Source: Rhizomys pruinosus
Taxonomy: Eukaryota > Chordata > Mammalia > Rodentia > Spalacidae
Assembly: GCA_009823505.1 (NCBI GenBank)
Contig: VZQC01003076.1
Coordinates: 2,953,001 to 3,017,000, forward strand
Reading direction: 5' to 3'
Length of the DNA: 64,000 bases
Below, in pieces: positions 45,408 through 55,914 of this stretch. A program made the position numbers and the translations under genes. Below the pieces are notes generated by a model, which worked only from the letters and a program-made list of their open reading frames with translations, had not been told where the DNA came from and made no database searches. The first letter of the stretch is position 1. Each line of letters starts with the position of its first letter.

Positions 45408-45631
45408 GGGGGCTGGAGAGATGGCTCAGCGGTTAAGAGCACCGACTGCTCCTTCAGAGGACCCGGGTTCGATTCCCAGCACCTACAAGGCGGCTAAGAA
45501 CCGTCTTTAAGCTGGGCGTGGGCGTGGTGACACATGCATTTAATCCTAGCACTCGGGAGGCAGAGGCAGGCTGATCTCTGTGAGTTCAAGGTCAGCTGGG
45601 GCTATAGGGAGACCCTGTCTCAAAAAAAAAA
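45408..45631 (+). mobile_element. Composite B3-head/B1 SINE with shared TSD
   Basis: The first ~103 bp is a near-consensus B3 promoter half (GGCTCAGCGGTTAAGAGCAC, GGTTCGATTCCCAGCACC, ending AACCGTCTTTAA). It is joined exactly to the 5' start of a near-consensus B1 (GCTGGGCGTGGGCGTGGTGA). The B1 lacks ~30 bp in the middle and ends in an A run. The flanks ATAAATAC (left about 45400-45407, right about 45634-45641) surround the whole unit, so it seems to have moved as one RNA. Confidence 0.8.
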
Positions 45632-45719
45632 AGATAAATACATAAAAAAGGCAAAAAAACCTCAAGGCATCTGGGGGGTGTATGTATCAGTTCCTGAGTT
45701 TAATTCCTACTACTGCAAA

Positions 45720-45770
45720 CAGGAAAGAGAGAGAGAGAAAAGGGGAGGAAGGAGAGGAGAGAAGTGAGGG
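45720..45770. repeat. GA-rich tract
   Basis: About 50 bp of AG/GGA units. Confidence 0.9.
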
Positions 45771-46271
45771 CTGGATGCTCCCAGTCGGGGTGCTCTCCTA
45801 GCATTTACCTGCATTATTATTAGTCTTCAAAAGAGTCTTTTTTAAGTTTCTATGTGAGAGTAATTGACAAGGCTTTCTGAAGAGGGGCAATGTCTGAGCT
45901 GAGTAGTAGGAAGCTGGGATTTGGGGCACTGTCCGAGTTGGGCAGGAAGGAACTGTGGGATTTGGGGTTGTAAAGGAGAAGCAGATGAGACAGAGAGGAT
46001 CTTTGGGAAAGGAATTTCTGGCCATTTAAGTGCAATTTAGCTCTACAGCTCAACTTCTTAAACAGGATTGGCTAACTCGGTGTGGGATTGCAAATGCACA
46101 ATGACCAAAACTTAATAGAAATCAAATACAAATTACGAGTAAAAGGTGTTAACAGCAGCAGCGCACCTGCTTCATTGTGTGAGGTCACTGCTTCATGGTG
46201 TGAGGTCACTGCAGCCATGGTTCACTGCAGTGCATATGCCAGCATCCAATGGCAACAAATGCTACCTAGAA
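45771..46271. other. Unique sequence with a 21-bp tandem duplication
   Basis: The segment around 46172-46213 repeats GCTTCAT(T/G)GTGTGAGGTCACT twice. Otherwise nothing is recognised. Confidence 0.5.
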
Positions 46272-46398
46272 CAACAGAGGCTAGCCTCTGCTAGCCTGGA
46301 ATTCTATGTAGACCAGGCTGGCCTGGAACCCACTGAGATCCTTCTGCCTCTGCCTTTCGAGTGCTGGCATTAAAAGCATACTCTACCATGCGAGGTCC
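46272..46398 (-). mobile_element. B1 SINE, diverged
   Basis: Complement of B1: TATGTAGACCAGGCTGGCCT, CTTCTGCCTCTGCCTTTCGA. Confidence 0.85.
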
Positions 46399-46413
46399 AA
46401 AGATTTGTTTCTT

Positions 46414-46537
46414 GGGGCTGGAGAGGTGGCTCAGCAGTTAAGAGCACTGGCTGTTCTTCCAGAAGACCAGGTTCAATTTCCAGCACCCACATAGTGGCTA
46501 ACAACAGCTATAATTCCAGTTCCAGGTGATCTGAAAT
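46414..46537 (+). mobile_element. B3-type SINE, 3'-truncated
   Basis: GGGGCTGGAGAGGTGGCTCA to 'ccagttccaggtgatctg', then cut off. Its end is the target site of the next B3. Confidence 0.9.
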
Positions 46538-46549
46538 AAACTAATTAAG

Positions 46550-46772
46550 GGGTTGGAGAAATGGTTCAGCAGTTAAGAGCACTGGCTGCTTCTACAAAGG
46601 ACCTGGGTTCGATTCCCAGCATTGCACACGGAGGCTAACAACTATCAGTAACTCCAGCTCCAGGGGATCTGATTCCTTCTTCTGACCTCCACAGGAAGTG
46701 CAGGACACGAGTGCCCTTACACATGCAGGTAATACACTCATATACATAAAACTATTAAATAAAAATACTAAA
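46550..46772 (+). mobile_element. B3-type SINE with TSD
   Basis: GGGTTGGAGAAATGGTTCAG head to AAATAAAAATA tail. AAACTAATTAA before and AATCTAATTAA after suggest the duplication. Confidence 0.92.
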
Positions 46773-46799
46773 AATAATCTAATTAAAAATAAAAATTTT

Positions 46800-49190
46800 C
46801 ATAATTATCAGTAAACTTTTGTTTTATATACCTATTTTATGTACCTATTACCCTAGGTCATATAAAAATTTCTCATGCAAAAAAAAAAAAAAAAGAAGTA
46901 TGTTTCTGCTGGATCACTGCTTGACAGCATGTGCAATCTTAATAATTTTCAACCAAATTCCATTGATTCAGAAATTCACACAGTCAATAAACATGACAGA
47001 CCCTCATCCTCCTGCCTCTCTAGGGTCCTGCCATTGGTCTCCCTGACTGTTAGCCCCAGGTGTGGTTGTGGCACTGCAGTGGTAAGGAGTCAGCACCTCA
47101 ACCTCCCCATGCTGACACTTGTTGAAATGAACATTTCCCTCAAATTTCTTTATCTCATTGATGTTGATTATTTTCTGAAAATTTACATACTATTTTCTTA
47201 TACATTGTCAATTGAAAACATTATACCCACAAATTCTAATAAGTTATAATCAAATACCTACAAATATGTTTCACTTAAAATTCCAGCCATGGTATATAAG
47301 TTGTCTACAAATCATATTTCTCCTAAACTAAAGTCAGAGAAAATCATGAATCATTGTAAGTGACATATTTCACAGTAATACAACAGGCTTGAGGAAACAT
47401 TGCTTAACAAACAACTCAATACAGTTTACTTGTGCCGGCCAGATTCCATTTTTCCTCCTGCTAGAAGGTGGCCCTCTTTTCATCACTATCACCTGCACCA
47501 AGTGCTGTTCTTACTAATTAATATCTGCCTTTCATAGTCAGTTAATTTCATCACGTATACACCAATCTAATAAAGCACGAGGGGTATTTTATATTCCTCT
47601 TAAAGCACCACGTCTGAATTTTTATTGCATGGCCATTATGATATGAGCAAGGCAAAAAGAGGAACATTTTTTTTCAAACAGGGAGGGGAATTTTTCAATA
47701 AAAAAGTGAGTTCAGAACTTATCCCTGGCAAGTTCATTTACTACCTAGGAATGCAGATTTCATTGAATTTCCTTGAAATCATTGGTGAGAGTCATATTTA
47801 GCATATTTGGGAGTCTTAACTTTAATTTGATATAAAATTAGATAACTTATTAGATGAGAATTGAACCGCAAACTTCAAAATCACTTATTTTCAGCAATGG
47901 TGGGCATTAGATACTAGTAAATATGAACTGAATTTTCTGATATTTAGTTTTTTTCGATGAAAAATGGCAGAAGAGCTAAGAAGATGAGCTAAAGTAACTC
48001 TAAAGATCCATTTATTTTAGTACTTCATTTCATTTTAGTTTATATCCATAAGGACAGCAGAAGATAGACTAGATACAGAGCTAGAACAATGGTGAAAGGC
48101 ACAAGGCAGAGAAAGGGCATGGTGCATTTGGTAGACAGAATCAAGAGACAACAGTAGATGATTTATGCTGTAGTTAGGATAAAGTCTCACTTGAAAGGTT
48201 GATGGTGGCCAAATTATAAAGGTCTTTGAATATGGGGCTACAGAATTTGTGTTTCATTCTACAGATATGCAAGGATTTGAGTTATAATGGTTTTAAAAAT
48301 AACCTGGTGTTCACCATTAGGGATGAAATAAAGGTGAGTGATTTTAGAAAAACAAAAATCAATGCAGGAAATGTTTTCTCAAACAGGTGTGAGCTAATGA
48401 TAGCTTAAATGAGGCAATGTCAGTAAAATTTGAAGAGTTGAAAAGCACTGGGAACAAAAGGAGCCAGCAAACCTGGCTGATAGACCTAGTTAGTAAGAAG
48501 AAAGGGCAGCCAGGGCTCTGATTTCCTGTGGGAAGAATGGCATTTCCATGCAATTCAAACAGAAAGTATACTGGGGACACAGAAAAGCATAGGTTTGGGT
48601 TTAGAGAATTTTGATTTTCTTCAAATCAAGAGTAAGTAGATGTAAGAGTTTTAACACACTGAGCAAGGTGGAAGATGGAAATCCAGATGCTGAAAAGCCA
48701 GGGAGGCATTGATTCTCATTTGAAATTAAACATTGTGTTAAAACATTATGGCACAACTATGCCAATATTACAGTTACACCTGAATCAACAGCCTGACTGC
48801 AAACCTTAGTTGTAAGAGTGGGCCTGAACTCAGAGGACACTTGCTTCCCAGATGTCTCCAGGAAGTGAACTGCTGAGCCAGGCCTTGTCCAAAATGTTAT
48901 TCCTACAGCTCCAGTGGGGGCACTGAACTGGACCCACCTTTATCTACTAGACAATCTTGCCCATTCACCCCTAGGCCTAAAATATGAAAACACACAATGT
49001 CTTCTCAATCTTCATTGTTTTGAAGATACCACTGTGAGTCTGAATGTGCCAGCTTTCAGCACTATGATTTGCTAATTCTCAACCACACCTCCATTCATTC
49101 ATTCCTATCTTGAACAAAGTAGGGTTCCAAAAATCAAGGTCAGGTGCCTATGCCCCAAGAGCACAGGGCTCAATGAGGTTTTGGTTTTTG
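46800..49190. other. Longest repeat-poor stretch of the window
   Basis: About 2.4 kb has no recognised SINE, L1 or LTR apart from an A run at 46879-46895. Frames such as 46875-47249 (124 codons) show no domain I recognise. 47440-47660 is non-repetitive and could be conserved noncoding DNA; a cross-species alignment would decide. Confidence 0.45.
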
Positions 49191-50038
49191 GTACTAGGTT
49201 TTTGGTTGCAAGGTCAATTAAAAGTCATTAATGCACTTTAGTTCACAGAGCTTAGATCACGGATTTCCCAGGACCACCTGAAGCACAGGCGAAAAGGGAA
49301 ACCCACATGCCAGGGACACGACAAAGGGACAACATGGGAAAAGTGAAGGATAATTCCACACCAAGCTCTACAAACCCTGTGGGAGATTCCTACAGTGGGA
49401 TCCCCCTGGGGGTGACCCAGGACACAGATCTAAGAGGAACAATTGCAGACATATTCAAAGATGTCAAAGAATATAAATAACAACTCAGAGAACTGAGGAG
49501 AGAGAATGAAAAACTCAAGAAGGACCTAGAGGGAGAGAATGATAAACATCTGAAAGAACTAAAGGGAGAGAATGACAAACTCCAGAAAGAACTAGAGGGA
49601 GAAAATGACAAACTCTGGAAGGAAGTGGAAACACTGAAAAAGGAAACCAACCAGCTAAGCAAGGAGCTACAGAAAGAGATTGAGAAGCTCCAAAAGGAAA
49701 TGGAAATACTAAAGAAATCACAGGATGAAATGAAAAAGGAAATAGAACACTCATCCAATCAAGAGGAAAGGAATGGAAAAAGCCTCAGAAATAGAATGGA
49801 GGAAGCAGAACAAAGAATATCAGATGTGGAAGATAACACAGAACAACTAAAAAGCTGAAGTAGAGAATATGAACAATTTAAAAATATACAAAAATGGAAC
49901 AACCAAGAAATATGGGACACTATGAAAAGATAGGAATAGAGGAAGGAGAATAATATATATATTACAAGGTTATATAAGTAATATATATATTACAAGGTTA
50001 TCTTACTAATCGAATCTAGAACTGTATTTTTTCTTTCT

Positions 50039-50041
<3 letters not shown>

Positions 50042-50089
<48 letters not shown>
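50042..50089. repeat. (TA)n microsatellite inside L1 ORF1
   Basis: About 24 TA units. Just before it the segment AATATATATATTACAAGGTT occurs twice (about 49951 and 49979). The repeat replaced or expanded within ORF1 after insertion. Confidence 0.95.
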
Positions 50090-50094
<5 letters not shown>

Positions 50095-50387
50095 AAGCAT
50101 TAAAAAAATACTACAAGAAGCACATAGAACTCCAACCACACAAGATCAGGAAAGAAACTCCCCATGCCATATGATACTTAAAATGCTAGATGCCCCAAAC
50201 AAAGACAAAATTCTGAAAGACATGAGAGAAAAACAAGTTACATATAAGGAGAAACCCATCAGAATTACAACTGACTTCTCAGTGCAAACTATGAAAGCAA
50301 GAAGAATGTGAGGCAAAGCATTCCCAGTGTTAAAGGACTATAGAGGCCAACCCAGGTTAATATACCCAGCAAAAACGTTGATTATAG

Positions 50388-50641
50388 GGCTGGAGAGATG
50401 GCCTAGCAGTTAAGAGCACCAACTGCTCTTGCAGAAGACCAGTGTTCGATCCCCAGCACCCACATGATGGCTGAGAACCAGCTTTAACTCCAGTTTCAGG
50501 GGAATCCAATACCCTCTTCTGACCTCCAAGGCATTGCACGACAAGGGTGCACTGACCTACATGCAGACAGTACATTCATACACATATAAAATAAATAAAA
50601 ATTTTAAAAAGTTTAAAAAAAAATTAAAAAAAGATTTTTTT
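50388..50641 (+). mobile_element. B3-type SINE inserted in L1 ORF1
   Basis: Near-consensus B3. AAAACGTTGATTATA (about 50373-50387) and AAATGTTGATTATAG (about 50642-50656) are the duplication. It is younger than the L1. Confidence 0.97.
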
Positions 50642-50847
50642 TAAATGTTGATTATAGTTGAAGAAGAGAGAAAAATCTTCCATGACATATACAAGATGAT
50701 AGAATACATGTCTGGAAAACCAACCCTTCAGAAAATACTTGAAGCAATTTAAAGGACAGAAGAGAGGAGAAACTATCCCCAGGCACCTAGAAAGAGAAAT
50801 TAATAAAAACATAACTGCAGAAGTAGAAACTGAGACTAAAAGTGCAA

Positions 50848-53213
50848 ATGGATAATAATGTGAAAGGAAGCAACACACATCTTTCAATTATAACCTTAAA
50901 TATTAATGGTCTAAACTCCCCAAGCAAAAGACATAGACTGGAAGATTGGATTAGGAAACAAAACCCATCTATATGTTGTCTACAAGAAACCCATCTCACT
51001 CTCAAGGATAGGGACCAACTTAAGGTGAACAGATGGAAAAAAATATTCCAAGCAAATGATACCAAAAAGAAAACAGGTGTTGCTGTTTTAACATCAGACA
51101 AAATAGAATTCAAAGTAAAAGAAATCAGAAGAGACAAAGAGGCCCATTACATCTTTATCAAAGGAAAAATTGACCATGAAGATTTCACAATAATGAATAT
51201 ATATGCACCAAACTTTATAAAGACAATTCTCCTGGAACTCAAGGGACAGATTAACCCCAGCACACTCATAGTAGAGGACTTCAATAACCCACTGGGTCCT
51301 TTGGACAGATCAACTGTATAAAGAATAAAGAGAGAGACGTCTGAACTGAATGATATGATACACCAAATGGACCTCACAGACATCTACCAAATATTCCACC
51401 CTAATATCAGATAATACACTTTCTACTTGGCACCCCAAAAGAACATTCTCCCAAACTGACCACATACTGGGACACAGAAAAAAACCTCAACAAATACAAA
51501 AAGATTGAAACAATTTCATGCATTCTATCAGACCACAGTGCAATAAAGGTCAGTATCAACACCAGGATAAGCCCTACTATCTATAAGAACACATGCAGAC
51601 TAAACAACACTCTCCTGAATGGGTCAAGGAAGAAATAAAGAAAGAAATAAAAGCGTTCTTGGAACTGAATTACAATGATAATACAACATAACAAAACTTA
51701 TAGGATACTTTAAAAGCAGTCATAACAGGGAAGTTTATAGCCCTGAGTGCCGACATCAGAAAAACAGAAAGAGCATAAGTGAACAATCTAACACTGCAGC
51801 TAAAAACACTTGAGAGACAACAACAAATGAACCCTAAATTCAAAAGACAGGAAGAAATAACAAAAACCAGAGCAGAAATCAATGAAATAGAAATAAAGAA
51901 AACAATACAAAATATTGATGAATCCAAAAGTTGATTCTTTGTGAGAATAAACAAGATAGACAGACCTCTAGCCCAGTTAACCAAAAGAAAGAAAGAGCAA
52001 CTCCAAATCAATAGAATCTGTGATGAAAGTGGAAATATCACAACAGACAATGAAAAGATCCAGAAAATCATATGAGAATACTTCAAAAACATATACTCAA
52101 CTAAGTTTGAAAACCTAGAAGAAATGGATGAATATCTGAAACCCTGGGAATCACCAAGCTTAACCAAGAAGAGATCAACAGCTTAAACAGATCCATAATA
52201 TATGAAGAAATTGAAGATGTAATAAGAAACCTCCCAACCAAAAAAAGCCTAGGCCCAGATGGTTTCAAGCGTAATTCTACAAAAACATTTCAAAAAGATT
52301 TACAATCATTATTACTCAAATTGTTCAGAAGGATTCAAGCAGAGGGAAGTCTCCCAAATTCTTTCTATGAAGCCAGCATCACTCTAATACCAAAACCAGG
52401 CAAAGATACAACCAAAAAGAAGAGCTAAAGACCCATCTCATTAATAAACACAGATGCAAAAATTCTCAACAAAATACTTGTAAATTGCATACAGACCCAC
52501 ATCAAAAAGATCATCCATCACGACCAAGTTGAATTCATACCAGAGATGCACGGATGGTAGAATACAGGAAAATCAATCGATATCATACAAAACATAAGTG
52601 GAGTGAAAGACAAAAACCACACGATCATCTCAATTGATGCAGAAAAAGCCTTTGACAAAATCCAGCATCCCTTCATGCTTAAAGTCCTAGAGGGAATTGG
52701 ATTGGAGGGATCCTTCCCCAATGTAATCAAAGCCATATACAGGAAATCCACAGCCAATATCATCCTAAATGGAAAAAAAGACAGAAGCATTCCCCTTAAA
52801 GGTAGGAACTCGGAAAGGCTGCCCCCTGTCACCACTCCTCTTTAATAGTGCTTGAAACACTTGCCAGTGCAAGAAGGCAAGAAAAGGAAATTTATTTATT
52901 TTAAATTATTATAATTTATTAATTGGAAAAGAAGAAGTCAATCTATCCCTTTTTGCTGATGATATGATAGTTTACCTAAGGGATGCTAAAAACTCCACCA
53001 GAAAACTCCTAGAAATGATTAAGAGTTTCAGTAAAGTGGCAGGATACAAAATTAACCTACAAAAATCTGTAGCCTTTCTTTACACCAACAGCAAGCAACT
53101 GAAGAAGGAATTCAAGGAGAACTTCCCACTCACAATAGCCTCAAAAACAATAAAATACCTAGGAACAAATCTAACCAAAGACACCAAAGATCTCTACAAC
53201 AAAAATTTATGTG
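50848..53213 (+). pseudogene. L1 ORF2 (endonuclease and RT), disrupted
   Basis: The first ATG (50848) begins MDNNVKGSNTHLSIITLNIN. The APE-type endonuclease motifs are visible in the open part (to 51321): TLNINGLN, QETH, IYAPN, and VEDFNNPL where the family has a G-D-F-N core, so the Gly is changed to Glu. The SDH motif follows in another frame near 51528. RT fragments lie at 52603-52845 ([17 protein letters not shown]) and 52964-53213 (active-site FADDMIVYL just upstream). The thumb and C-terminal part are missing. Several frameshifts prevent function. Confidence 0.92.
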
Positions 53214-53249
53214 CTTATGGATATTTGCTCCTTTCCTCTGTTCTTTGTA

Positions 53250-54360
53250 TTGCTTCAAGGATTTTTCTGAATTGTTGGTTTTTTGGACATGGATTCTTTC
53301 ATCTTGTTTATGTCATGAAAGATTTTTCTTGTTTATGTCATGAAAGATTTTTCTTTCTCATTCAACTATAATTGACATTTTTGTTGGGTATAGTAGTCTG
53401 GGTTCGCATCTAAAGTCATTTAGCACTGGGAATACTTTGGTCCACATTCTTCTGACTGTCATAGTTTGCACTGAGAAGTCTGCTATAGTTCTGACGGGTT
53501 TCCCATTATATGTAACTTGTTGTTTTTCTCTTGTGACTTTCCATATTTTGTCTTTGTTTTGACCATCTAGCATTTTAACTATGATATGGCATGGGGAATT
53601 TCTTTTCTGGTCTTCTCTTTTTGATGTTCTATCTGCTTCTTTTATTTGTATAGGTTTGCCTTTTTTCAGTTTGGGGAATTTTCTTCTATTTTCCTGTTGA
53701 AGATCTGGTCAATAGTGTTGTCTTGGGATTCTTCTCATTCCTCTATCCCTATGATGTGGAGGTTTGGTCTTTTCATAGTGTCCCACATTTCCTGTTTGTT
53801 CCACTCTTGTGTTTTTTTAAATTTTCATAATCTTTACTTGAGCATTCCAGTTGCTCCCTGTTATCCTTCAGGTCTGATATTCTTTTTTCTGCTTCATCTA
53901 TTCTGCTTCTGAGGCTTTTTCCCATTCTTTCCTGTTGATTGGATGAATGTTCAATTTCCCTTTTCATTCCATCCTTTGATTTCTTTAGTACTTCCACTTC
54001 AATTTGGAGCCTGTTATTCTCTTGTAGATCTTTGCTTTGCTGGTCAGTTTCTTTTTTCATTTCCACCTAGGATCTTTTCAGCATTTCCACTTCCTTCCAG
54101 AGTTTGTCATTTTCTCCCTTTAGTTCTTTCCAAAGCTTGTCATTATCTCCCTCTAGGTGCTTCCTGAGTTTTTCATTCTCTCCCCTTAGTTCTCTGGTTT
54201 GCTCTTTATATTCTTTGATTTCTTTGAATATGTCTACAATTGTTCTTCTAAGGTCAGTGTCTTGGTTTCCTTCCAGGGAGATCTCATTGTAGGAATCTTC
54301 TCTAGGACTGGTAGAGTTTGATGTGGATTTATTATGAGTTTTTCCCATTTTTTTTTTCAT
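53250..54360 (-). pseudogene. L1 ORF1, second copy, disrupted
   Basis: Starts MKKKMGKTHNKSTSNSTSP and runs 97 codons to a single TAG (54067-54069). It continues in the same frame to 53773 through the coiled coil, then shifts frame into the C-terminal RNA-binding part (53358-53573, KPVRTIADFSVQTM). The coiled coil has fewer GENDKL units than the 49.3-kb copy. Confidence 0.9.
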
Positions 54361-54383
54361 TGTGTCTTAGGCACTTGGATTTT

Positions 54384-54410
54384 TTGTTTGTTTGTTTGTT
54401 TGTTTGTTTG
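54384..54410. repeat. (TTTG)n microsatellite
   Basis: About six TTTG units at the L1 5' UTR/ORF1 side. Confidence 0.9.
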
Positions 54411-54846
54411 AATTCTGGTTCCTCAACATTGGCTGCGCAGACTAGAATCACTGACACTGAGCCTGCTAGATCCTCTGCACCAGAGCACCACCACCTTGAG
54501 CCAATGGTGTGGGGGGTGTTGCTACTATCCTATTGATCTGCTGGCCACCTGTCTAGGTCTACCCATGCCGCTATAAACTGGAACCTGAGGTGGGAGGTTT
54601 CTGGGTGATACCAAGCCTCCATGGGCAGTGGGAGCAAAAATCCCCAAGGCAGGTAAGCCTTACCTGGGTGTGAGCTGGCATTCTGCTGCACCAATGTCTA
54701 GGTCCACCCACACCATGCTACTTGCTTCAATAATTTTTTAAGAATGCTTTTCCAGCATACAGTAGGAGAAAGTTTTATGGAAACAATTTTAAATTTTTAT
54801 GTCTTTGAATATGGGGCTAAATATTGTTTTAAAAGATTTAAAGTAG

Positions 54847-55068
54847 GGAGCTGGAGAGATGGCCTAGCGGTTAAGAGTGCCAACTGCTCTTGCAGAGGAC
54901 CCGGGTTCAATCGCCAGCACCCACATGGTGGCTGAGAACCATCTTTAACTCCAGTTCCAGGGGAATCTGACACCCTATTCTGACCTCCGCAGCACTGCAC
55001 AACACAGGTGCACAGACCTACATGCAGACAATACATTCATACACATTAAAAAATAAATAAAATAAAAT
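54847..55068 (+). mobile_element. B3-type SINE with TSD
   Basis: Near-consensus B3 (GGCCTAGCGGTTAAGAGTGC). AAAAGATTTAAAGTAG occurs at about 54833-54848 and 55069-55085. Confidence 0.97.
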
Positions 55069-55085
55069 AAAAAGATTTAAAGTAG

Positions 55086-55480
55086 CTCTCTGGGATTGAG
55101 CCTAGGTGAGAGTAGCATGGCTAAATGCACAACAAGGTGGGGACCATGGGTACATGGGACCTACTATAGAGCCTCCCTCTGGAAAATAGTGAAGAAAATT
55201 GAGATGGGCCAACACACTATATTAGTCAAGTTCTCTACCTGGAGAGGATTAGAATCCAGTAGTTGTTCAGTCCATTGGAGTGGACTGTCTCAATAGTCTC
55301 AATCTGGTGCTGAAAGCCTGGTAGATTCCAGGAGATCTGCTAGTCTTCAGTCATCACTGGAATCCAAGGAGTTGGTCACAGTATAAAGACAAACTCACCA
55401 GTGAGAGAGAAGTCAAGCAGCAAAAAAGCATGTGCTACCTTCTACAGGGCCTTTTATACTAGCTATCATCTGATATATTG
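55086..55480. other. Unique or old-repeat sequence
   Basis: The 'tattagtcaagttctctacctggagagg' stretch at 55219 resembles the start of an old LTR repeat, but I cannot confirm it. Confidence 0.35.
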
Positions 55481-55897
55481 TCTTTATCTGAAAAAAATGT
55501 TAGTGTATCATGATGGGGTATATATTCATGAAAGAAAATATTTGTGTAGGAAACAATGAAATTCCACTTGGAAATGAAAGAAAGTTTGTCCGAAAAAAAC
55601 AGCAAAAGTTATTTGTCAGTTTTATGTGGTCTATAATAGAAAGTTGAAATTATTTGGCATGTGGCAATATGAAAGGATAAATATGTCAACATTTGACCAG
55701 TAAACTGGATAAATTTAGTTCATCCTTGTTTAATAAGAGTGAATAATTTTCTATTTATTTGTGGTGAAGATTTTTGTTTAGGTGTATTGGGTAGAAATAA
55801 TCATTCCAGAATTCTTAAAGTGGGAATTAGTTGTCCAGTTAATGTTGCAAGGAGAGAAAAGTTTTACAAACAAATAGATAAATCTAATTGTTTATGA
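55481..55897 (-). mobile_element. Probable continuation of decayed ERV
   Basis: This AT-rich sequence lies on the far side of the 55915-58228 insertion. It should therefore be contiguous with the ERV pol sequence at 58246-59260 in the original locus. No motif is recognisable, so the call rests on position. Confidence 0.35.
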
Positions 55898-55914
55898 GAA
55901 AGTTGTTTTGTTTT

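Larger units (their letters stand above)
49334..50752 (+). pseudogene. L1 ORF1 (RNA-binding protein), disrupted
   Basis: ATG at 49334 opens a frame starting MGKVKDNSTPSSTN. A long coiled coil follows, with repeats of the type GENDKL-KEL and then LQKEIEKLQKEMEILKKSQD. A TAA near 49480 and a TGA near 49857 break it, then a 23-bp duplication and a TA microsatellite intervene. The C-terminal part resumes at about 50110 and continues past the inserted B3 to TAA at 50750-50752 (TLQKILEAI-stop). ORF1p normally forms trimers through the coiled coil and binds L1 RNA. This copy cannot. Confidence 0.9.
49250..53213 (+). mobile_element. L1 element, plus strand, 3'-truncated
   Basis: Contains part of the 5' region, ORF1, ORF2 endonuclease and most of the RT domain. 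It then stops abruptly at 53213, where a minus-strand L1 begins. No 3' UTR or tail is present. A B3 (50388-50641) and a TA repeat (50042-50089) interrupt ORF1. Many frameshifts and stops make it a dead copy. Confidence 0.93.
53214..54720 (-). mobile_element. L1 5' part (5' UTR and ORF1), minus strand
   Basis: Reading leftwards from 54720: a 5' UTR-like segment with a TTTG run, ORF1 (54360 down to about 53250), and then a sudden end in the inter-ORF spacer at 53213, joined tail-to-tail to the plus-strand L1. ORF2 and the 3' end are missing. Near 53295-53350 a ~25-bp block (TGTCATGAAAGATTTTTCTT) is tandemly duplicated. Confidence 0.9.

Noticed and set aside
51670..52167. 165-codon minus-strand frame
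   Set aside because: It is the antisense shadow of L1 ORF2 at 50848-53213.
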